64,000 nucleotides of DNA, taken from positions 62,001-126,000 of the forward strand of contig CAKTVL010000001.1 of NCBI GenBank assembly GCA_934623575.1. The letters run 5' to 3'. Numbering within the stretch: position 1 is the first letter of the stretch; the number at the start of each line of letters is the position of its first letter. This DNA comes from an uncultured Oscillospiraceae bacterium. GTDB lineage: Bacteria > Bacillota > Clostridia > Oscillospirales > Oscillospiraceae. Shown here one piece after another: positions 18,378 to 29,231 of this stretch. A program made the position numbers and the translations under genes. Below the pieces are notes generated by a model. It worked only from the letters and a program-made list of their open reading frames with translations. It was not told where the DNA came from and did no database searches.

Positions 18378-20579
18378 TTATATCTCCGTCCGGCCCTCGC
18401 CGCCACAGCATCCGGCGATGGCCGCCACCACCTTTTTGATCTCCAGCGGCTTGGCCAGGTGGGCGTTCATTCCCGCCCGGAAGCACGCCTCCGCGTCCTC
18501 CGCGAACGCGTTGGCCGTCAGGGCGATGATGGGTATGGTCCCGGCGTCCGGCCGCTCCATGGCCCGTATGGTCCGCGTGGCCGTCAGTCCGTCCATCACC
18601 GGCATCATCACGTCCATCAGTATGGCGTCGAAGGTGCCCGCCGGGCTCTCGCTGAACAGCGTCACCGCCTGTTGGCCGTCTCCGGCCACGGTGATCTCCG
18701 CGCCCTCGTCCTCCAGCAGCACCTTGGCGATCTCGGCGTTCAGCGCGTTGTCCTCCGCCAGCAGCAGCCGCAGTCCCCGGATGCTGGCCTGTCCGGCCGT
18801 CTCCGTCTCTGCCGCCGCGCCCTCCGCGGGCGCCTCCGCCAGCTGGAAGGGCAGCGTGATCACAAAGCTCGAGCCCTCGCCCTCCTTGCTGCTGACCTCG
18901 ATGGTGCCGCCCATCTGGTCGATCAGTCCCTTGGTGATGGTCATGCCCAGCCCGGTGCCGTGGTACACGCTGCGGGCGTCCACCCGCTCCTGGGTAAAGG
19001 GCTCAAAGATATGCGCCAGGTATTCCTGGCTCATGCCGATGCCGGTGTCGGTGATGGTCCAGCGGTATGTCACCACGCCGTCCTCCACCCCCAGGCACCG
19101 CACGCTGCTGCATATCCTTCCTCCCGCCTTGTTGTACTTGATGCAGTTGGAATAGATGTTCAAAAACACCTGCCGCAGGTGCAGCGGACTGCCGTACACG
19201 TCCGGATACGGCAGCTTGAACGCCGGGTCGAACTCCCAGGACACCCCGGCCTCTGAGGCCCGCTCCCCCACGATGGTCACGATCTCCTCGGTCAGCGTCA
19301 GCAGGCTCAGCCGCTCGTGGGTCAGCGTCACCGCCCCGTCCTCCAGCTTGCTCATCTGCAATATGTCGTTGATCAGCGCCTGCAGGTGGTTGGCCGCCAC
19401 CTCCATCTTCTCGTGGTTGTTCCGTATCAGCGCCATGTCGTCATAGTGCGCCTCGTCGATCTTCAGCAGCCCGATGATGCCGTTCAGCGGCGTCCGGATG
19501 TCGTGGCTCATGCGGGAGAGGAAATTGCTCTTGGCGGCGTTGGCCTTCCTGGCCTGCTCCACCGCCTCCCGCAGCTGCTCGTTCTTGCTCTGCAGCATCT
19601 CCGTGTAGCGCTTCTGCTCCGCCACCTGCTTCTCCCGATAGCCCCGCTCGGCCCGCCACCACAGCATGTGGATGGCCACCAGCACCATCAAATAGACAAT
19701 CAGCGTGCACAGCAGGTTCTTGGGTGCGGTGCTGAACACCTCCCGCTCGGTCATGTAGGCATAGATATTGTAGCTCTGGCTCCTGTCCATCAGTCCGAAG
19801 TCGTGGCCCACCGAGCTGCCCTCGCTGCTGGCGCACACCAGCTTGCTGCCGCTGCCCCGCTCCATCACCCGCTTGAGGATGCGCACGTCCTCCACGCTGC
19901 CGCCCACCAACTCCTCGTTGTTGGACGCCACGATCCTGTCGCCGCTGCTGATGACGATGATCCCGTCATGCTCCGGCTCATACCCGGACACCAGCATCTG
20001 TATAGCGGCGTTGAACGTATGGGCGTACTCCTCCGAGGTCCGGTAGTACCCCACCAGCACCCCCGGCGCGTCCATGCGGCCCACCGCTGCCAGATCCACA
20101 TGCGCCTCGTTGTCCTCGCCGAAGCGCACCGCGTACACCTTCTCCGTAAAGCCGATCACGTCCAGCAGGGCGTCCCAGTTCACCTGTGCCAGCAGTTCCT
20201 CCGCCGAAAAGTCCTCCGGCCCGCTCTGCTGCACGATGTTTCCCTCGGTGTCCAGCAGGATCAGCCCGTCCACATACGCGTCCGCCGCATAGCTGACCAG
20301 GTCCTTCTCCGCCTGCGTGTCGTGCACCATGCGCCAGCGCACCAGCTCCACGCTCTCCGTCATCCGCAGCAGGCTCTTGCCCTCCGAGGCCAATCCCCGC
20401 AGCTGGCTGGCGTTGCACTGCTCCTTGATGCACTCCACCATGTTGAACAGCCGCTGCTCTGCGGTGGAAATGTCCTCCTGGGACGCGATGGTGAACGTCC
20501 CCACCAACAGCAGCAGCCCCACGATGATCTCCAGCGGCAGGACCCGCCGCCACTGTATCGTTTTCTTCTTACTCTCCAT
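18378..20579 (-). CDS. hybrid sensor histidine kinase with receiver domain
   Basis: A 733-residue membrane kinase. Membrane helices at about 13-33 and 300-320 bracket a ~270-residue extracytoplasmic sensor. A coiled linker is followed by the HisKA H-box SHDIRTPLNG, N-box NIYSNCIKYN, G-boxes DTGIGM and GTGLGM, and a C-terminal receiver with phospho-Asp in AILMDVMMPVMDG. ATG 20579 overlaps the solute-binding gene stop by 11 bases. With the upstream binding lipoprotein and downstream REC-GGDEF-EAL protein it forms a complete ligand-to-c-di-GMP pathway; that wiring is inference from the operon. Confidence 0.93.
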   Translation of the reverse strand: MESKKKTIQWRRVLPLEIIVGLLLLVGTFTIASQEDISTAEQRLFNMVECIKEQCNASQLRGLASEGKSLLRMTESVELVRWRMVHDTQAEKDLVSYAADAYVDGLILLDTEGNIVQQSGPEDFSAEELLAQVNWDALLDVIGFTEKVYAVRFGEDNEAHVDLAAVGRMDAPGVLVGYYRTSEEYAHTFNAAIQMLVSGYEPEHDGIIVISSGDRIVASNNEELVGGSVEDVRILKRVMERGSGSKLVCASSEGSSVGHDFGLMDRSQSYNIYAYMTEREVFSTAPKNLLCTLIVYLMVLVAIHMLWWRAERGYREKQVAEQKRYTEMLQSKNEQLREAVEQARKANAAKSNFLSRMSHDIRTPLNGIIGLLKIDEAHYDDMALIRNNHEKMEVAANHLQALINDILQMSKLEDGAVTLTHERLSLLTLTEEIVTIVGERASEAGVSWEFDPAFKLPYPDVYGSPLHLRQVFLNIYSNCIKYNKAGGRICSSVRCLGVEDGVVTYRWTITDTGIGMSQEYLAHIFEPFTQERVDARSVYHGTGLGMTITKGLIDQMGGTIEVSSKEGEGSSFVITLPFQLAEAPAEGAAAETETAGQASIRGLRLLLAEDNALNAEIAKVLLEDEGAEITVAGDGQQAVTLFSESPAGTFDAILMDVMMPVMDGLTATRTIRAMERPDAGTIPIIALTANAFAEDAEACFRAGMNAHLAKPLEIKKVVAAIAGCCGGEGRTEI

Positions 20580-21369
20580 CTCCGACCCCCAGATACCGCT
20601 CCGCATCCGGCAGATACCTGCCGATGACCTCCGCGGTGATCCCGTCCGCCCGCATCTCCCGCAGCACGTCGTTCAGCTGCGTCTCCAGTCCGCGGGTGTC
20701 GTCCTTGTCAAAGGCCACGCCCAGTCCCACGGTCTGCAGCGGCTCCTCCAGGATACGGAACTGCAGCCCCGTCTCCTCCATGAACTCCTGTATGGCCGTG
20801 TCGTGGGCCGCCAGCGCGTCCACATACCCCTTGCTCAGCAGCACGAAGATCAGGTTCCGCTTCTGCACGGACAGCACCTTCCGCGGCTGGGGCAGTGTGC
20901 CGTCATGGCTGCGCAGGATGTCCTCCGGCTTGGTGGTGGACTGCACGGCGATGGTCTTTCCCTCCAGCTCCTGCAGGGTGTAAATGTCGCTGTCGGTGCC
21001 CACCGCCACCACCTGGTGGCTCTCCATATACGGCCCGGCCCACCGGTACTCGTCCCCGCGCCCGTCCATGGTGAAGCTGCTCCACACGCAGTCGATCTCC
21101 CCCGCCTGCAGCAGCGCCTTCTTCTCATCCCAGTTGATCACGGTAAACTCCGCCTGATACCCCATCCGGCGGAAGGCCTCCCTGGCCAGCTCCACGTCGA
21201 TGCCGGTCATGTTGCCGTCCACGTCCACATAGCTGAAGGGCGGGTAGGTGTCGCACCCCACCGTGATCACCGGCAGCGTCTCCTCACTCTGCTGCGCCCC
21301 GCAGCCGGCCAGCAATGCCGCCGCGCTGAGCAGCGCCAGCAGCAGCGCCAAAATACGTTTTTTTCGCAT
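20569..21369 (-). CDS. family 3 extracellular solute-binding lipoprotein
   Basis: A 266-residue protein with a lipoprotein signal (MRKKRILALLLALLSAAALL then AGC). The mature part has the SBP_bac_3 fold markers TVGCDTYPPFSYVDVDGNMT, then GIDVELAREAFRRMGY, and a C-terminal hinge region. This family binds amino acids or similar polar ligands. No permease or ATPase gene is adjacent; the next genes are a hybrid kinase and a c-di-GMP enzyme, so I infer it presents ligand to the kinase and does not serve uptake. ATG 21369 follows GGGAGGGG. Confidence 0.88.
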   Translation of the reverse strand: MRKKRILALLLALLSAAALLAGCGAQQSEETLPVITVGCDTYPPFSYVDVDGNMTGIDVELAREAFRRMGYQAEFTVINWDEKKALLQAGEIDCVWSSFTMDGRGDEYRWAGPYMESHQVVAVGTDSDIYTLQELEGKTIAVQSTTKPEDILRSHDGTLPQPRKVLSVQKRNLIFVLLSKGYVDALAAHDTAIQEFMEETGLQFRILEEPLQTVGLGVAFDKDDTRGLETQLNDVLREMRADGITAEVIGRYLPDAERYLGVGDGE

Positions 21370-21596
21370 GAGCTGTCCCCTCCCGTTCCGTGCCGCGCAC
21401 GTCTCGCTTTCGGTCAAAGTATCAAACGCGGGGATATTCTCGTCTCCCCGCGAATCGCATCGCATTAAGCGTGCAATTTTTGCATTTCTGCCAAAATTTC
21501 GCTTTTTCCGCCGATACTACACGCGCATTATACTATGGAAAAACCAGAAAATCCACCACTATTTTTAACGCCCCCTATACGCCCTTCCCCCCCTGC

Positions 21597-21632
21597 AAAA
21601 ACCGTCCGGGCCTTTCGGCCCGGACGGTCTGC
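21597..21632 (-). terminator. terminator of the P-type ATPase operon
   Basis: Perfect 12-bp stem ACCGTCCGGGCC / GGCCCGGACGGT with loop TTTC; on the minus strand it is followed by TTTTT. Confidence 0.85.
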
Positions 21633-21662
21633 TCTTTCCGTATGCACTTACGCGCCCACGCG

Positions 21663-23546
<1,884 letters not shown>

Positions 23547-23683
23547 GGTCGGTCCTCCCCTGTGCTGCCGCGCTGGTCCCAGCGCGTTCTCATGCGTTTT
23601 CTACCGCGTTTCCATTACATTCTCATGCTTTCTTAAATACAGTCAACAGTGAAAAACGCCCCGAAACGGGGCGCTTCTTCGCA

Positions 23684-23902
23684 TTACAGCTCGATCTCGC
23701 AGTCCGGCTCCACCTTCTTGCAGGCCTTCAGGACCGCCTTCATCGTGGCCTTCGCGTCCGCGCCCTCGGCGAATTCCACGATCATTTTTTGGGTCATAAA
23801 GTTCACCACAGCGGAGGCGACACCCTCGGTTTTTGTTGCAGCTTCCTCCATCAAATTGGCGCAATTGGCGCAATCTACCTCGATATTGTACGTCTTTTTC
23901 AT
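23684..23902 (-). CDS. small heavy-metal-associated (HMA) domain protein
   Basis: A 72-residue protein with a beta-alpha-beta-beta-alpha-beta HMA fold. The metal motif is VDCANCANLM (Cys-x2-Cys), and the C-terminus is acidic (VEPDCEIEL, with an extra Cys). It probably delivers or buffers metal for the P-type ATPase encoded 137 bases downstream. The ATG at 23902 is preferred because the alternative at 23929 extends toward the operator. It is the first gene of the metal operon, under a strong promoter. Confidence 0.88.
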   Translation of the reverse strand: MKKTYNIEVDCANCANLMEEAATKTEGVASAVVNFMTQKMIVEFAEGADAKATMKAVLKACKKVEPDCEIEL

Positions 23903-23931
23903 AGTGCATCCTTTCCGTGCCGTTTTCAAGA

Positions 23932-23949
23932 ATTAAGCACTTGTTTAAT
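23932..23949. promoter_or_regulatory. ArsR/SmtB-type operator palindrome
   Basis: Inverted repeat ATTAAGCA-CT-TGTTTAAT, 8-2-8 with one mismatch, resembling AT-rich ArsR/SmtB operators. It overlaps the -35 of the rightward regulator promoter and lies downstream of the leftward metal-operon -10, so one bound protein could block both. Confidence 0.7.
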
Positions 23950-23969
23950 CGTTCTGGTCGTAGTATAAT
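23941..23969 (+). promoter_or_regulatory. promoter of the ArsR-AraC regulator
   Basis: TTGTTT (23941-23946), 17 bases, TATAAT (23964-23969). Confidence 0.7.
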
Positions 23970-23990
23970 GCCTGTACCGCCCGTTGTCAA
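23962..23990 (-). promoter_or_regulatory. promoter of the HMA/P-ATPase operon
   Basis: Minus strand: TTGACA (23990-23985), 17 bases, TATACT (23967-23962). Its -10 lies on the same bases as the rightward -10, so the two promoters overlap face to face. Confidence 0.7.
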
Positions 23991-24059
23991 CGTCCCGGCG
24001 CCACTCTCTGCCGACCGGGCGAAAACCTCTGCCTTTCGGGCGAAAAAGGAGGCCCTTTT

Positions 24060-24758
24060 ATGGAAAAAACGCCCCTTCCCCACTACCACGGCGAGGAACC
24101 CACCCACGCCGATGTCATCCGCGAATTGTTGGAAAAATCCGATACCTTCACGAATTTAGCCAACATTTTCAAGCAGCTGGGCGACGCCACACGCATCCGC
24201 ATCTTCTGGCTGCTGTGCCACTGCGAGGAGTGCGTGGTCAACATCGCCGCCATGCTGGATATGTCCAGCCCTGCCGTCTCCCACCACCTGCGCACCCTGC
24301 GCAGCAGCGGCCTGCTGGTCACCCGCCGCGACGGCAAGGAGGTCTATTACCACGCCGCCGACACCGCCCAGTCCCGCCTGCTCCACGAGCTGATCGAGCA
24401 GGTCATGGACGTGGCCTGCCCCCAGTGGCGCTCCGAGGCCGAGCAGGTGCAGCTGATCCGGGAGATACACGACTACCTGCTCTCCCACATGGACAGGCGC
24501 ATCACCATAGAGGCGCTGTGCCACCTGTATCCCATCAACCCCACCACCCTGAAGGAGGTCTTTAAGGACGTCTACGGCACCTCCATCGCCGCCCACCTGA
24601 AAGAGCACCGGCTGGAGCGGGCCGCGCAGCTGCTGCGGGAGAGCGACGCCAGCATCGCCGACGTAGCCCGCCAGGTGGGCTACGAGAGCCAGAGCAAGTT
24701 CACCGCGGCCTTCAAGGAGCAGTACGGCCAGCTGCCCACCGCCTACCGGCGGGGCTGA
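24060..24758 (+). CDS. ArsR-family metalloregulator fused to an AraC-type HTH domain
   Basis: A 232-residue protein. Residues 30-120 are an ArsR/SmtB winged helix: LANIFKQLGDATRIRIFWLL, then CHCEECVVNIAAMLDMSSPA with Cys pairs in the alpha3 metal-site position, and the recognition helix SPAVSHHLRTLRSSGLL. Residues 135-232 are an AraC-type double HTH: ITIEALCHLYPINPTTLKEV, LKEHRLERAAQLLRESDASI, ADVARQVGYESQSKFTAAF. Each half alone would be a regulator. It faces the metal-efflux operon across shared overlapping promoters, so metal-dependent repression plus an activating or second-site role is plausible. Confidence 0.9.
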   Translation: MEKTPLPHYHGEEPTHADVIRELLEKSDTFTNLANIFKQLGDATRIRIFWLLCHCEECVVNIAAMLDMSSPAVSHHLRTLRSSGLLVTRRDGKEVYYHAADTAQSRLLHELIEQVMDVACPQWRSEAEQVQLIREIHDYLLSHMDRRITIEALCHLYPINPTTLKEVFKDVYGTSIAAHLKEHRLERAAQLLRESDASIADVARQVGYESQSKFTAAFKEQYGQLPTAYRRG

Positions 24759-24868
24759 GAATTCGCCCAAACGGACAATTTGAAAAAGCCCCGTTGGGTA
24801 TAATTTATGCCCGCGGCGCAGGAAAACGACCGCGCCGGAAATTCATCCCGCCGGGGGCAAGCAAACAG

Positions 24869-24897
24869 TTGTACAGCGGGAAAAAATGGCGTATAAT
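24869..24897 (+). promoter_or_regulatory. sigma-A promoter of polA-rimI-tsaD
   Basis: TTGTAC (24869-24874), 17 bases, TATAAT (24892-24897), 130 bases before polA. Another TATAAT at 24799-24804 lacks a properly spaced -35. Confidence 0.65.
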
Positions 24898-25026
24898 AGG
24901 AACAAAATGGGAAAATGCGTATACAAAATGCGCCGTTTATGTGACCACAAGCTGTCTTTTATGTGCATTTATGCGGCATTTATGTACGATTTGCGCAGAT
25001 AAAGCTGTGATTTAGGAGGCTCTTGT

Positions 25027-27687
25027 ATGAAACTGATGGTTCTCGACGGCAACAGCATCGTCAACCGCGCCTACTACGGCGTGGGCAAGGCGCGGCTGCT
25101 GACCACCCGGCAGGGGCTGCACACCAACGCCATCTACGGGTTCATCACCATGCTGCAGAAGCTGCTGGACGAGGAAAAGCCGGAGGCCGTATGCGTGACC
25201 TTCGACCGACGGGAGCCCACGTTCCGCCATCAGGCGGACGACGCCTATAAGGCCAACCGCAAGGGCATGCCCGACGAGTTGGCGGAGCAGCTGCTGCCGC
25301 TGAAGCAGGTGCTCGCCGCCATGTCCATCCCCTGCTATGAGCTCAGCGGCTACGAGGCCGATGACCTCATCGGCACCATCAGCCGCCGGTGCGAGGCGGC
25401 AGGGTGGGAGTGCGCCATCGCCACCGGCGACCGGGACAGCCTGCAGCTGATCACATCCCGCACCCATGTGCGGCTGCTGACCGGCGGCAAGGGCCCGGAC
25501 AGCGACCGCTATATGGACGAGGCCGCCTTTCGGGAGACCTACGGCTTCGCGCCCATCCACATGATCGACCTGAAGGCCCTGGCCGGGGACAGCAGCGACA
25601 ATATCCCCGGCGTGCCCGGCATCGGCGAAAAGACCGCCATGACCCTGGTGCAGCAGTACGGCAGCATCGACGCCGTGTATGAAAACATTGACAGCGTGGC
25701 CCTGCGCCCCGCGTTTCTCTCCAAGCTGAAGGACGGCGAGGCCTCCGCCCGGCACAGCTACTGGCTGGCCACCATCGTCACCGACGCGCCCCTGGACTTT
25801 GCCCCGGAGGACAACCTGCGCCAGCCCTTTAAGCCAGAGCTGTACGACCTGTTCCTGAAGCTGGAGTTCCAGAAGCTCATCGACAAGTACCACCTGTCCC
25901 CCGTCCGGGAGACGGAGACGCCGCCGGACTGCACCGCCGCCGTGGAGGTGCTGGAGACGGCGGCCCAGGCGGAGGAATACCTGTCCCTGTGGCGGAAGGC
26001 CGACCACGTCACCGTGTACGGCACGCCGGAGCTGGCGGCGCTGGCGGTGGAATGCCGGAGGGACGGCGGCGACTCGCTGCTGGTGGAGATCTACGTCAAC
26101 CGCTATCAGGGAGACTGGCGGGCGCTGATGGCCGCGCTGTTCGCCGGGGACATCAAAAAGGTGGGCCACAACATCAAGGACATGATGCGCGCGCTGCTGG
26201 CCCAGGGCCTGCGCGCCGACGGATTCATCTTTGACACGGCGCTGGCGGCCTATCTGGCGGACGCCACCGCCGGCAGCTACGACCCGGCGCGGCTGTTCGT
26301 GGCCTATTACAATGAAGAGCTGCCCAAGCCCGCCCATCTGGAGCCGGACGCCTTCAACCCGCTGCTGGGGGAATACGACGCCCAGGCGGCCGCCGCCCTG
26401 GACAGCTACACCACCGCCGTGTCCGCCCTGTACGGCACCCTGCGGCCCCGGCTGCAGGAGCTGGACGTGGACGACCTGTATTATACGGTAGAGCTGCCCC
26501 TGTGCCGGGTGCTGGCGGACATGGAGAACGCCGGATTCCTGGTGGACCGGAACGCGCTGGCGGACTTCGGCGTCATGCTGCAGCATGCCACCGACGGCGT
26601 GGAGCAGGCCATTTACGACGCCGCGGGCGAGGTGTTCAACATCAACTCCCCCAAGCAGCTGGGCAGCATCCTGTTCGACAAGCTGCAGCTGCCCCACGGC
26701 AAAAAGACAAAGACCGGCTGGTCCACCAGCGCCGACGTGCTGGAGGCCCTGCGCTACGAGTGCCCCATCGTGGACAATGTGCTGCGCTTCCGCCAGTACA
26801 CCAAGCTGAAGAGCACCTATGTGGACGGGCTGATGAAGGTCATCGACCCGGACGGCCGGGTGCGCACCAGCTTTCAGATGACCGCCACCGCCACCGGGCG
26901 GCTCAGCTCCACGGAGCCGAATTTGCAGAACATCCCCACCCGCACCGAGCTGGGCAGCCAGCTGCGGCGGATGTTCACGGCGGCGGAGGGCTGCGTGCTG
27001 GTGGACGCGGACTACTCCCAGATCGAGCTGCGGCTGCTGGCCCATATCTCCGGGGATAAGACCATGCAGGAGGCGTTCCTGTCCGGGGCGGACTTCCACA
27101 CCGTCACCGCCGCCAGGGTGTTCCACGTGTCGGAGGACCAGGTGACGCCGGAGCTGCGCCGCCGGGCCAAGGCGGTGAACTTCGGCATCGTGTACGGCAT
27201 CTCGCCCTTCTCCCTGTCCCACGACCTGGGCGTGTCCATGGCGGAGGCCAAGGCGTATATGGAACGGTATTTTGAGACGTACAGCACCCTGCGGCAGTAT
27301 ATGGACGACGTGGTGGCCCGGGCGGAGCAGGACGGCTACGTTCAGACGCTGATGCACCGCCGCCGGGCGCTGCCGGAGCTGAAGAGCAGCAACCGCAATC
27401 TGCGGGAGTTCGGCAAGCGCGTGGCGCTGAACATGCCCGTGCAGGGCACCGCCGCGGACATCATGAAGGTGGCCATGCTGCGGGTACACCGGCGGCTGAC
27501 CGAAGAGGGCCTGCGCGCGCGGCTGCTGATGCAGGTACACGACGAGCTGATCGTGGAGTGCCCCGCCGACGAGCAGGAGCGGGTGCGGCAGCTGCTGACC
27601 GACGAGATGGAACACGCCGCGGCGCTGTCCGTCCCCCTGACGGTGGACGCCCACTGCGGCAAGAATTGGCTGGAAGCGAAGGGATGA
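25027..27687 (+). CDS. polA: DNA polymerase I
   Basis: An 886-residue polymerase. The 5' nuclease domain (1-290) is intact: DGNSIVNRAYYG, TFDRREPTFRHQ, GYEADDLIGTI, GDRDSLQLI, LAGDSSDNIPGVPGIGEKTA. The middle domain keeps the 3'-5' exonuclease fold size but lacks the catalytic FDTET-type acidic motif, so proofreading is probably absent, as in Bacillus Pol I. Polymerase motifs: A DYSQIELRLLAHIS, B RRRAKAVNFGIVYG, C QVHDELIVE. ATG 25027 follows AGGAGG. It heads a transcript with rimI and tsaD. Confidence 0.97.
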   Translation: MKLMVLDGNSIVNRAYYGVGKARLLTTRQGLHTNAIYGFITMLQKLLDEEKPEAVCVTFDRREPTFRHQADDAYKANRKGMPDELAEQLLPLKQVLAAMSIPCYELSGYEADDLIGTISRRCEAAGWECAIATGDRDSLQLITSRTHVRLLTGGKGPDSDRYMDEAAFRETYGFAPIHMIDLKALAGDSSDNIPGVPGIGEKTAMTLVQQYGSIDAVYENIDSVALRPAFLSKLKDGEASARHSYWLATIVTDAPLDFAPEDNLRQPFKPELYDLFLKLEFQKLIDKYHLSPVRETETPPDCTAAVEVLETAAQAEEYLSLWRKADHVTVYGTPELAALAVECRRDGGDSLLVEIYVNRYQGDWRALMAALFAGDIKKVGHNIKDMMRALLAQGLRADGFIFDTALAAYLADATAGSYDPARLFVAYYNEELPKPAHLEPDAFNPLLGEYDAQAAAALDSYTTAVSALYGTLRPRLQELDVDDLYYTVELPLCRVLADMENAGFLVDRNALADFGVMLQHATDGVEQAIYDAAGEVFNINSPKQLGSILFDKLQLPHGKKTKTGWSTSADVLEALRYECPIVDNVLRFRQYTKLKSTYVDGLMKVIDPDGRVRTSFQMTATATGRLSSTEPNLQNIPTRTELGSQLRRMFTAAEGCVLVDADYSQIELRLLAHISGDKTMQEAFLSGADFHTVTAARVFHVSEDQVTPELRRRAKAVNFGIVYGISPFSLSHDLGVSMAEAKAYMERYFETYSTLRQYMDDVVARAEQDGYVQTLMHRRRALPELKSSNRNLREFGKRVALNMPVQGTAADIMKVAMLRVHRRLTEEGLRARLLMQVHDELIVECPADEQERVRQLLTDEMEHAAALSVPLTVDAHCGKNWLEAKG

Positions 27688-27694
27688 GACAGAT

Positions 27695-28162
27695 ATGAAG
27701 CACATCAAGATCGTACCCATGGCGGCAGAGCACCTGAACGAGGTGGCGGCGCTGGAGCTGGCCTGCTTCTCCCGCCCCTGGTCCCGGCAGATGCTGGCCG
27801 AGGAGCTGGACAACCAGTGCGCGGCCTTTCTGGTGGCGCTGGAGCCGGAGACGGAGCGGGTCATCGGCTACGCCGGGCTGCTGGTGGCCGCCGACGAGGG
27901 CTATATCACCAACGTGGCGGTGGACCCCTCCCGCCGCCGGCAGGGCGTGGCCGCCCAGCTTTTGCAGGTATTCGACAATTTTGCCAGAGGCAACCGTCTG
28001 GCGTTCCTGACGCTGGAGGTACGGCCCTCCAACGCCGCGGCCATCGCCCTGTATCAGGGCTTCGGCTTTCAGGAGGTGGGCCGGCGCAGGAATTACTATG
28101 ACCTGCCCAAGGAGGACGCGCTGATCCTGACCAAGTACTACACAGAGGAGGCGGCGCAATGA
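27695..28162 (+). CDS. rimI: ribosomal-protein-alanine N-acetyltransferase RimI
   Basis: A 155-residue GNAT enzyme. It has the RimI-like entry LACFSRPWSRQMLAEEL, the acetyl-CoA loop NVAVDPSRRRQGVAAQLLQ, and the LEVRPSNAAAIALYQGFGF motif. RimI acetylates the N-terminus of ribosomal protein S18 and possibly others. It starts 7 bases after polA and its stop overlaps the tsaD start (ATGA), a common polA/rimI/tsaD-type arrangement. Confidence 0.92.
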   Translation: MKHIKIVPMAAEHLNEVAALELACFSRPWSRQMLAEELDNQCAAFLVALEPETERVIGYAGLLVAADEGYITNVAVDPSRRRQGVAAQLLQVFDNFARGNRLAFLTLEVRPSNAAAIALYQGFGFQEVGRRRNYYDLPKEDALILTKYYTEEAAQ

Positions 28163-29175
28163 ACATACTGGCTTTTGAGTCCTCTTGCGACGAGACGGCG
28201 GTGGCCGTGGTCCGGGACGGGCGGACGCTGCTGTCCGACGCCATACTGTCCCAGGCGGACATGCACGCGCTGTACGGCGGCGTGGTGCCGGAGATCGCCT
28301 CACGCAAGCATGTGCAGGCCATCGCCGCGCTGACGGATAAGGCGCTCGCCGACGCGGGGCTGACCAAAAAGGACATCGACGCGGTGGCCGTCACCTATGC
28401 GCCGGGGCTGATCGGCGCGGTGCTGGTGGGCGTCAGCTTCGCCAAATCCGCCGCCTACGCCCTGGGGGTGCCGCTGATCCCGGTGCACCACGTCCGGGGA
28501 CACATCGCCGCCAACTATCTGGCCTTCCCGGAGCTGGAGCCACCCTTCGTGGCGCTGGCGATCTCCGGCGGCAACACGCTGATCGTGGACGTGGCGGACT
28601 ATACGGATATGACCGTGCTGGGCGCCACCCGGGACGACGCCGCCGGCGAGTGCTTCGACAAGGCGGCGCGGGTACTGGGCCTGCCCTACCCCGGCGGCGG
28701 GCCTATGGACCGGCTGGCGCAGCAGTCCCAGGGGGGCAAATACGACCTGCCCAGCGCCCATGTGGCCGGCGCGGAGCTGGACATGAGCTTCTCCGGGCTG
28801 AAGACCGCCGTGGTGAACCTGGCCCACAACGCCCAGCAGAAGGGCGAGGCACTGGACGCCCCGGCCCTGGCCAGGGACTTTGCCCGGGCCGTCTCCAACG
28901 AGCTGGTGCCCCGGGCCATGCGGGCGCTGGAGCTCACCGGCCGCCGCGTGCTGGTGGCTGCCGGCGGCGTGGCCGCCAACTCCGTCATCCGCGCCGATCT
29001 GCAGCGCGCCTGCGAGAAGGCCGGCGTGAAGCTGTACCTGCCGCCGCTGAAGTGGTGCGGCGATAACGGCGCTATGATCGGCGCCCAAGGGTACTACGAG
29101 TACCGCGCGGGACGCACCGCCGACCTGACCCTCAACGCCTTCGCCACCATGGATCTGGGCGCGCCCACTCTGTAA
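28159..29175 (+). CDS. tsaD: tRNA t6A37 threonylcarbamoyltransferase TsaD
   Basis: A 338-residue protein of usual length. ASKHA-fold motifs are seen: LAFESSCDETAVAVV, VPEIASRKHV, the metal-binding HHVRGHIAAN, SGGNTLI, and VAAGGVAANSVIRADL. With TsaB/C/E it transfers threonylcarbamoyl to A37 of ANN-decoding tRNAs. Translationally coupled to rimI by a 4-base overlap. A terminator follows, closing the polA operon. Confidence 0.97.
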   Translation: MNILAFESSCDETAVAVVRDGRTLLSDAILSQADMHALYGGVVPEIASRKHVQAIAALTDKALADAGLTKKDIDAVAVTYAPGLIGAVLVGVSFAKSAAYALGVPLIPVHHVRGHIAANYLAFPELEPPFVALAISGGNTLIVDVADYTDMTVLGATRDDAAGECFDKAARVLGLPYPGGGPMDRLAQQSQGGKYDLPSAHVAGAELDMSFSGLKTAVVNLAHNAQQKGEALDAPALARDFARAVSNELVPRAMRALELTGRRVLVAAGGVAANSVIRADLQRACEKAGVKLYLPPLKWCGDNGAMIGAQGYYEYRAGRTADLTLNAFATMDLGAPTL

Positions 29176-29198
29176 GGCGGGCCGCTAAAATATACCGC

Positions 29199-29231
29199 AG
29201 CCCCTCCGCGCAGCACGCGGAGGGGCTTTTG
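29199..29231 (+). terminator. terminator of polA-rimI-tsaD
   Basis: CCCCTCCGCG-CAGCA-CGCGGAGGGG perfect stem followed by CTTTT. Confidence 0.85.

Noticed and set aside
15677..18439. 920-codon + strand frame
   Set aside because: Antisense shadow of the REC-GGDEF-EAL gene; no ribosome site and low-complexity composition.
23932..23949. LexA or Fur box
   Set aside because: The palindrome lacks the CGAACnnnnGTTCG or GATAATGATAAT wording and lies between metal-efflux genes and an ArsR-type regulator.
25012..27864. 950-codon minus strand frame
   Set aside because: Antisense of polA; composition biased to Gln/His/Val/Arg with no family resemblance.
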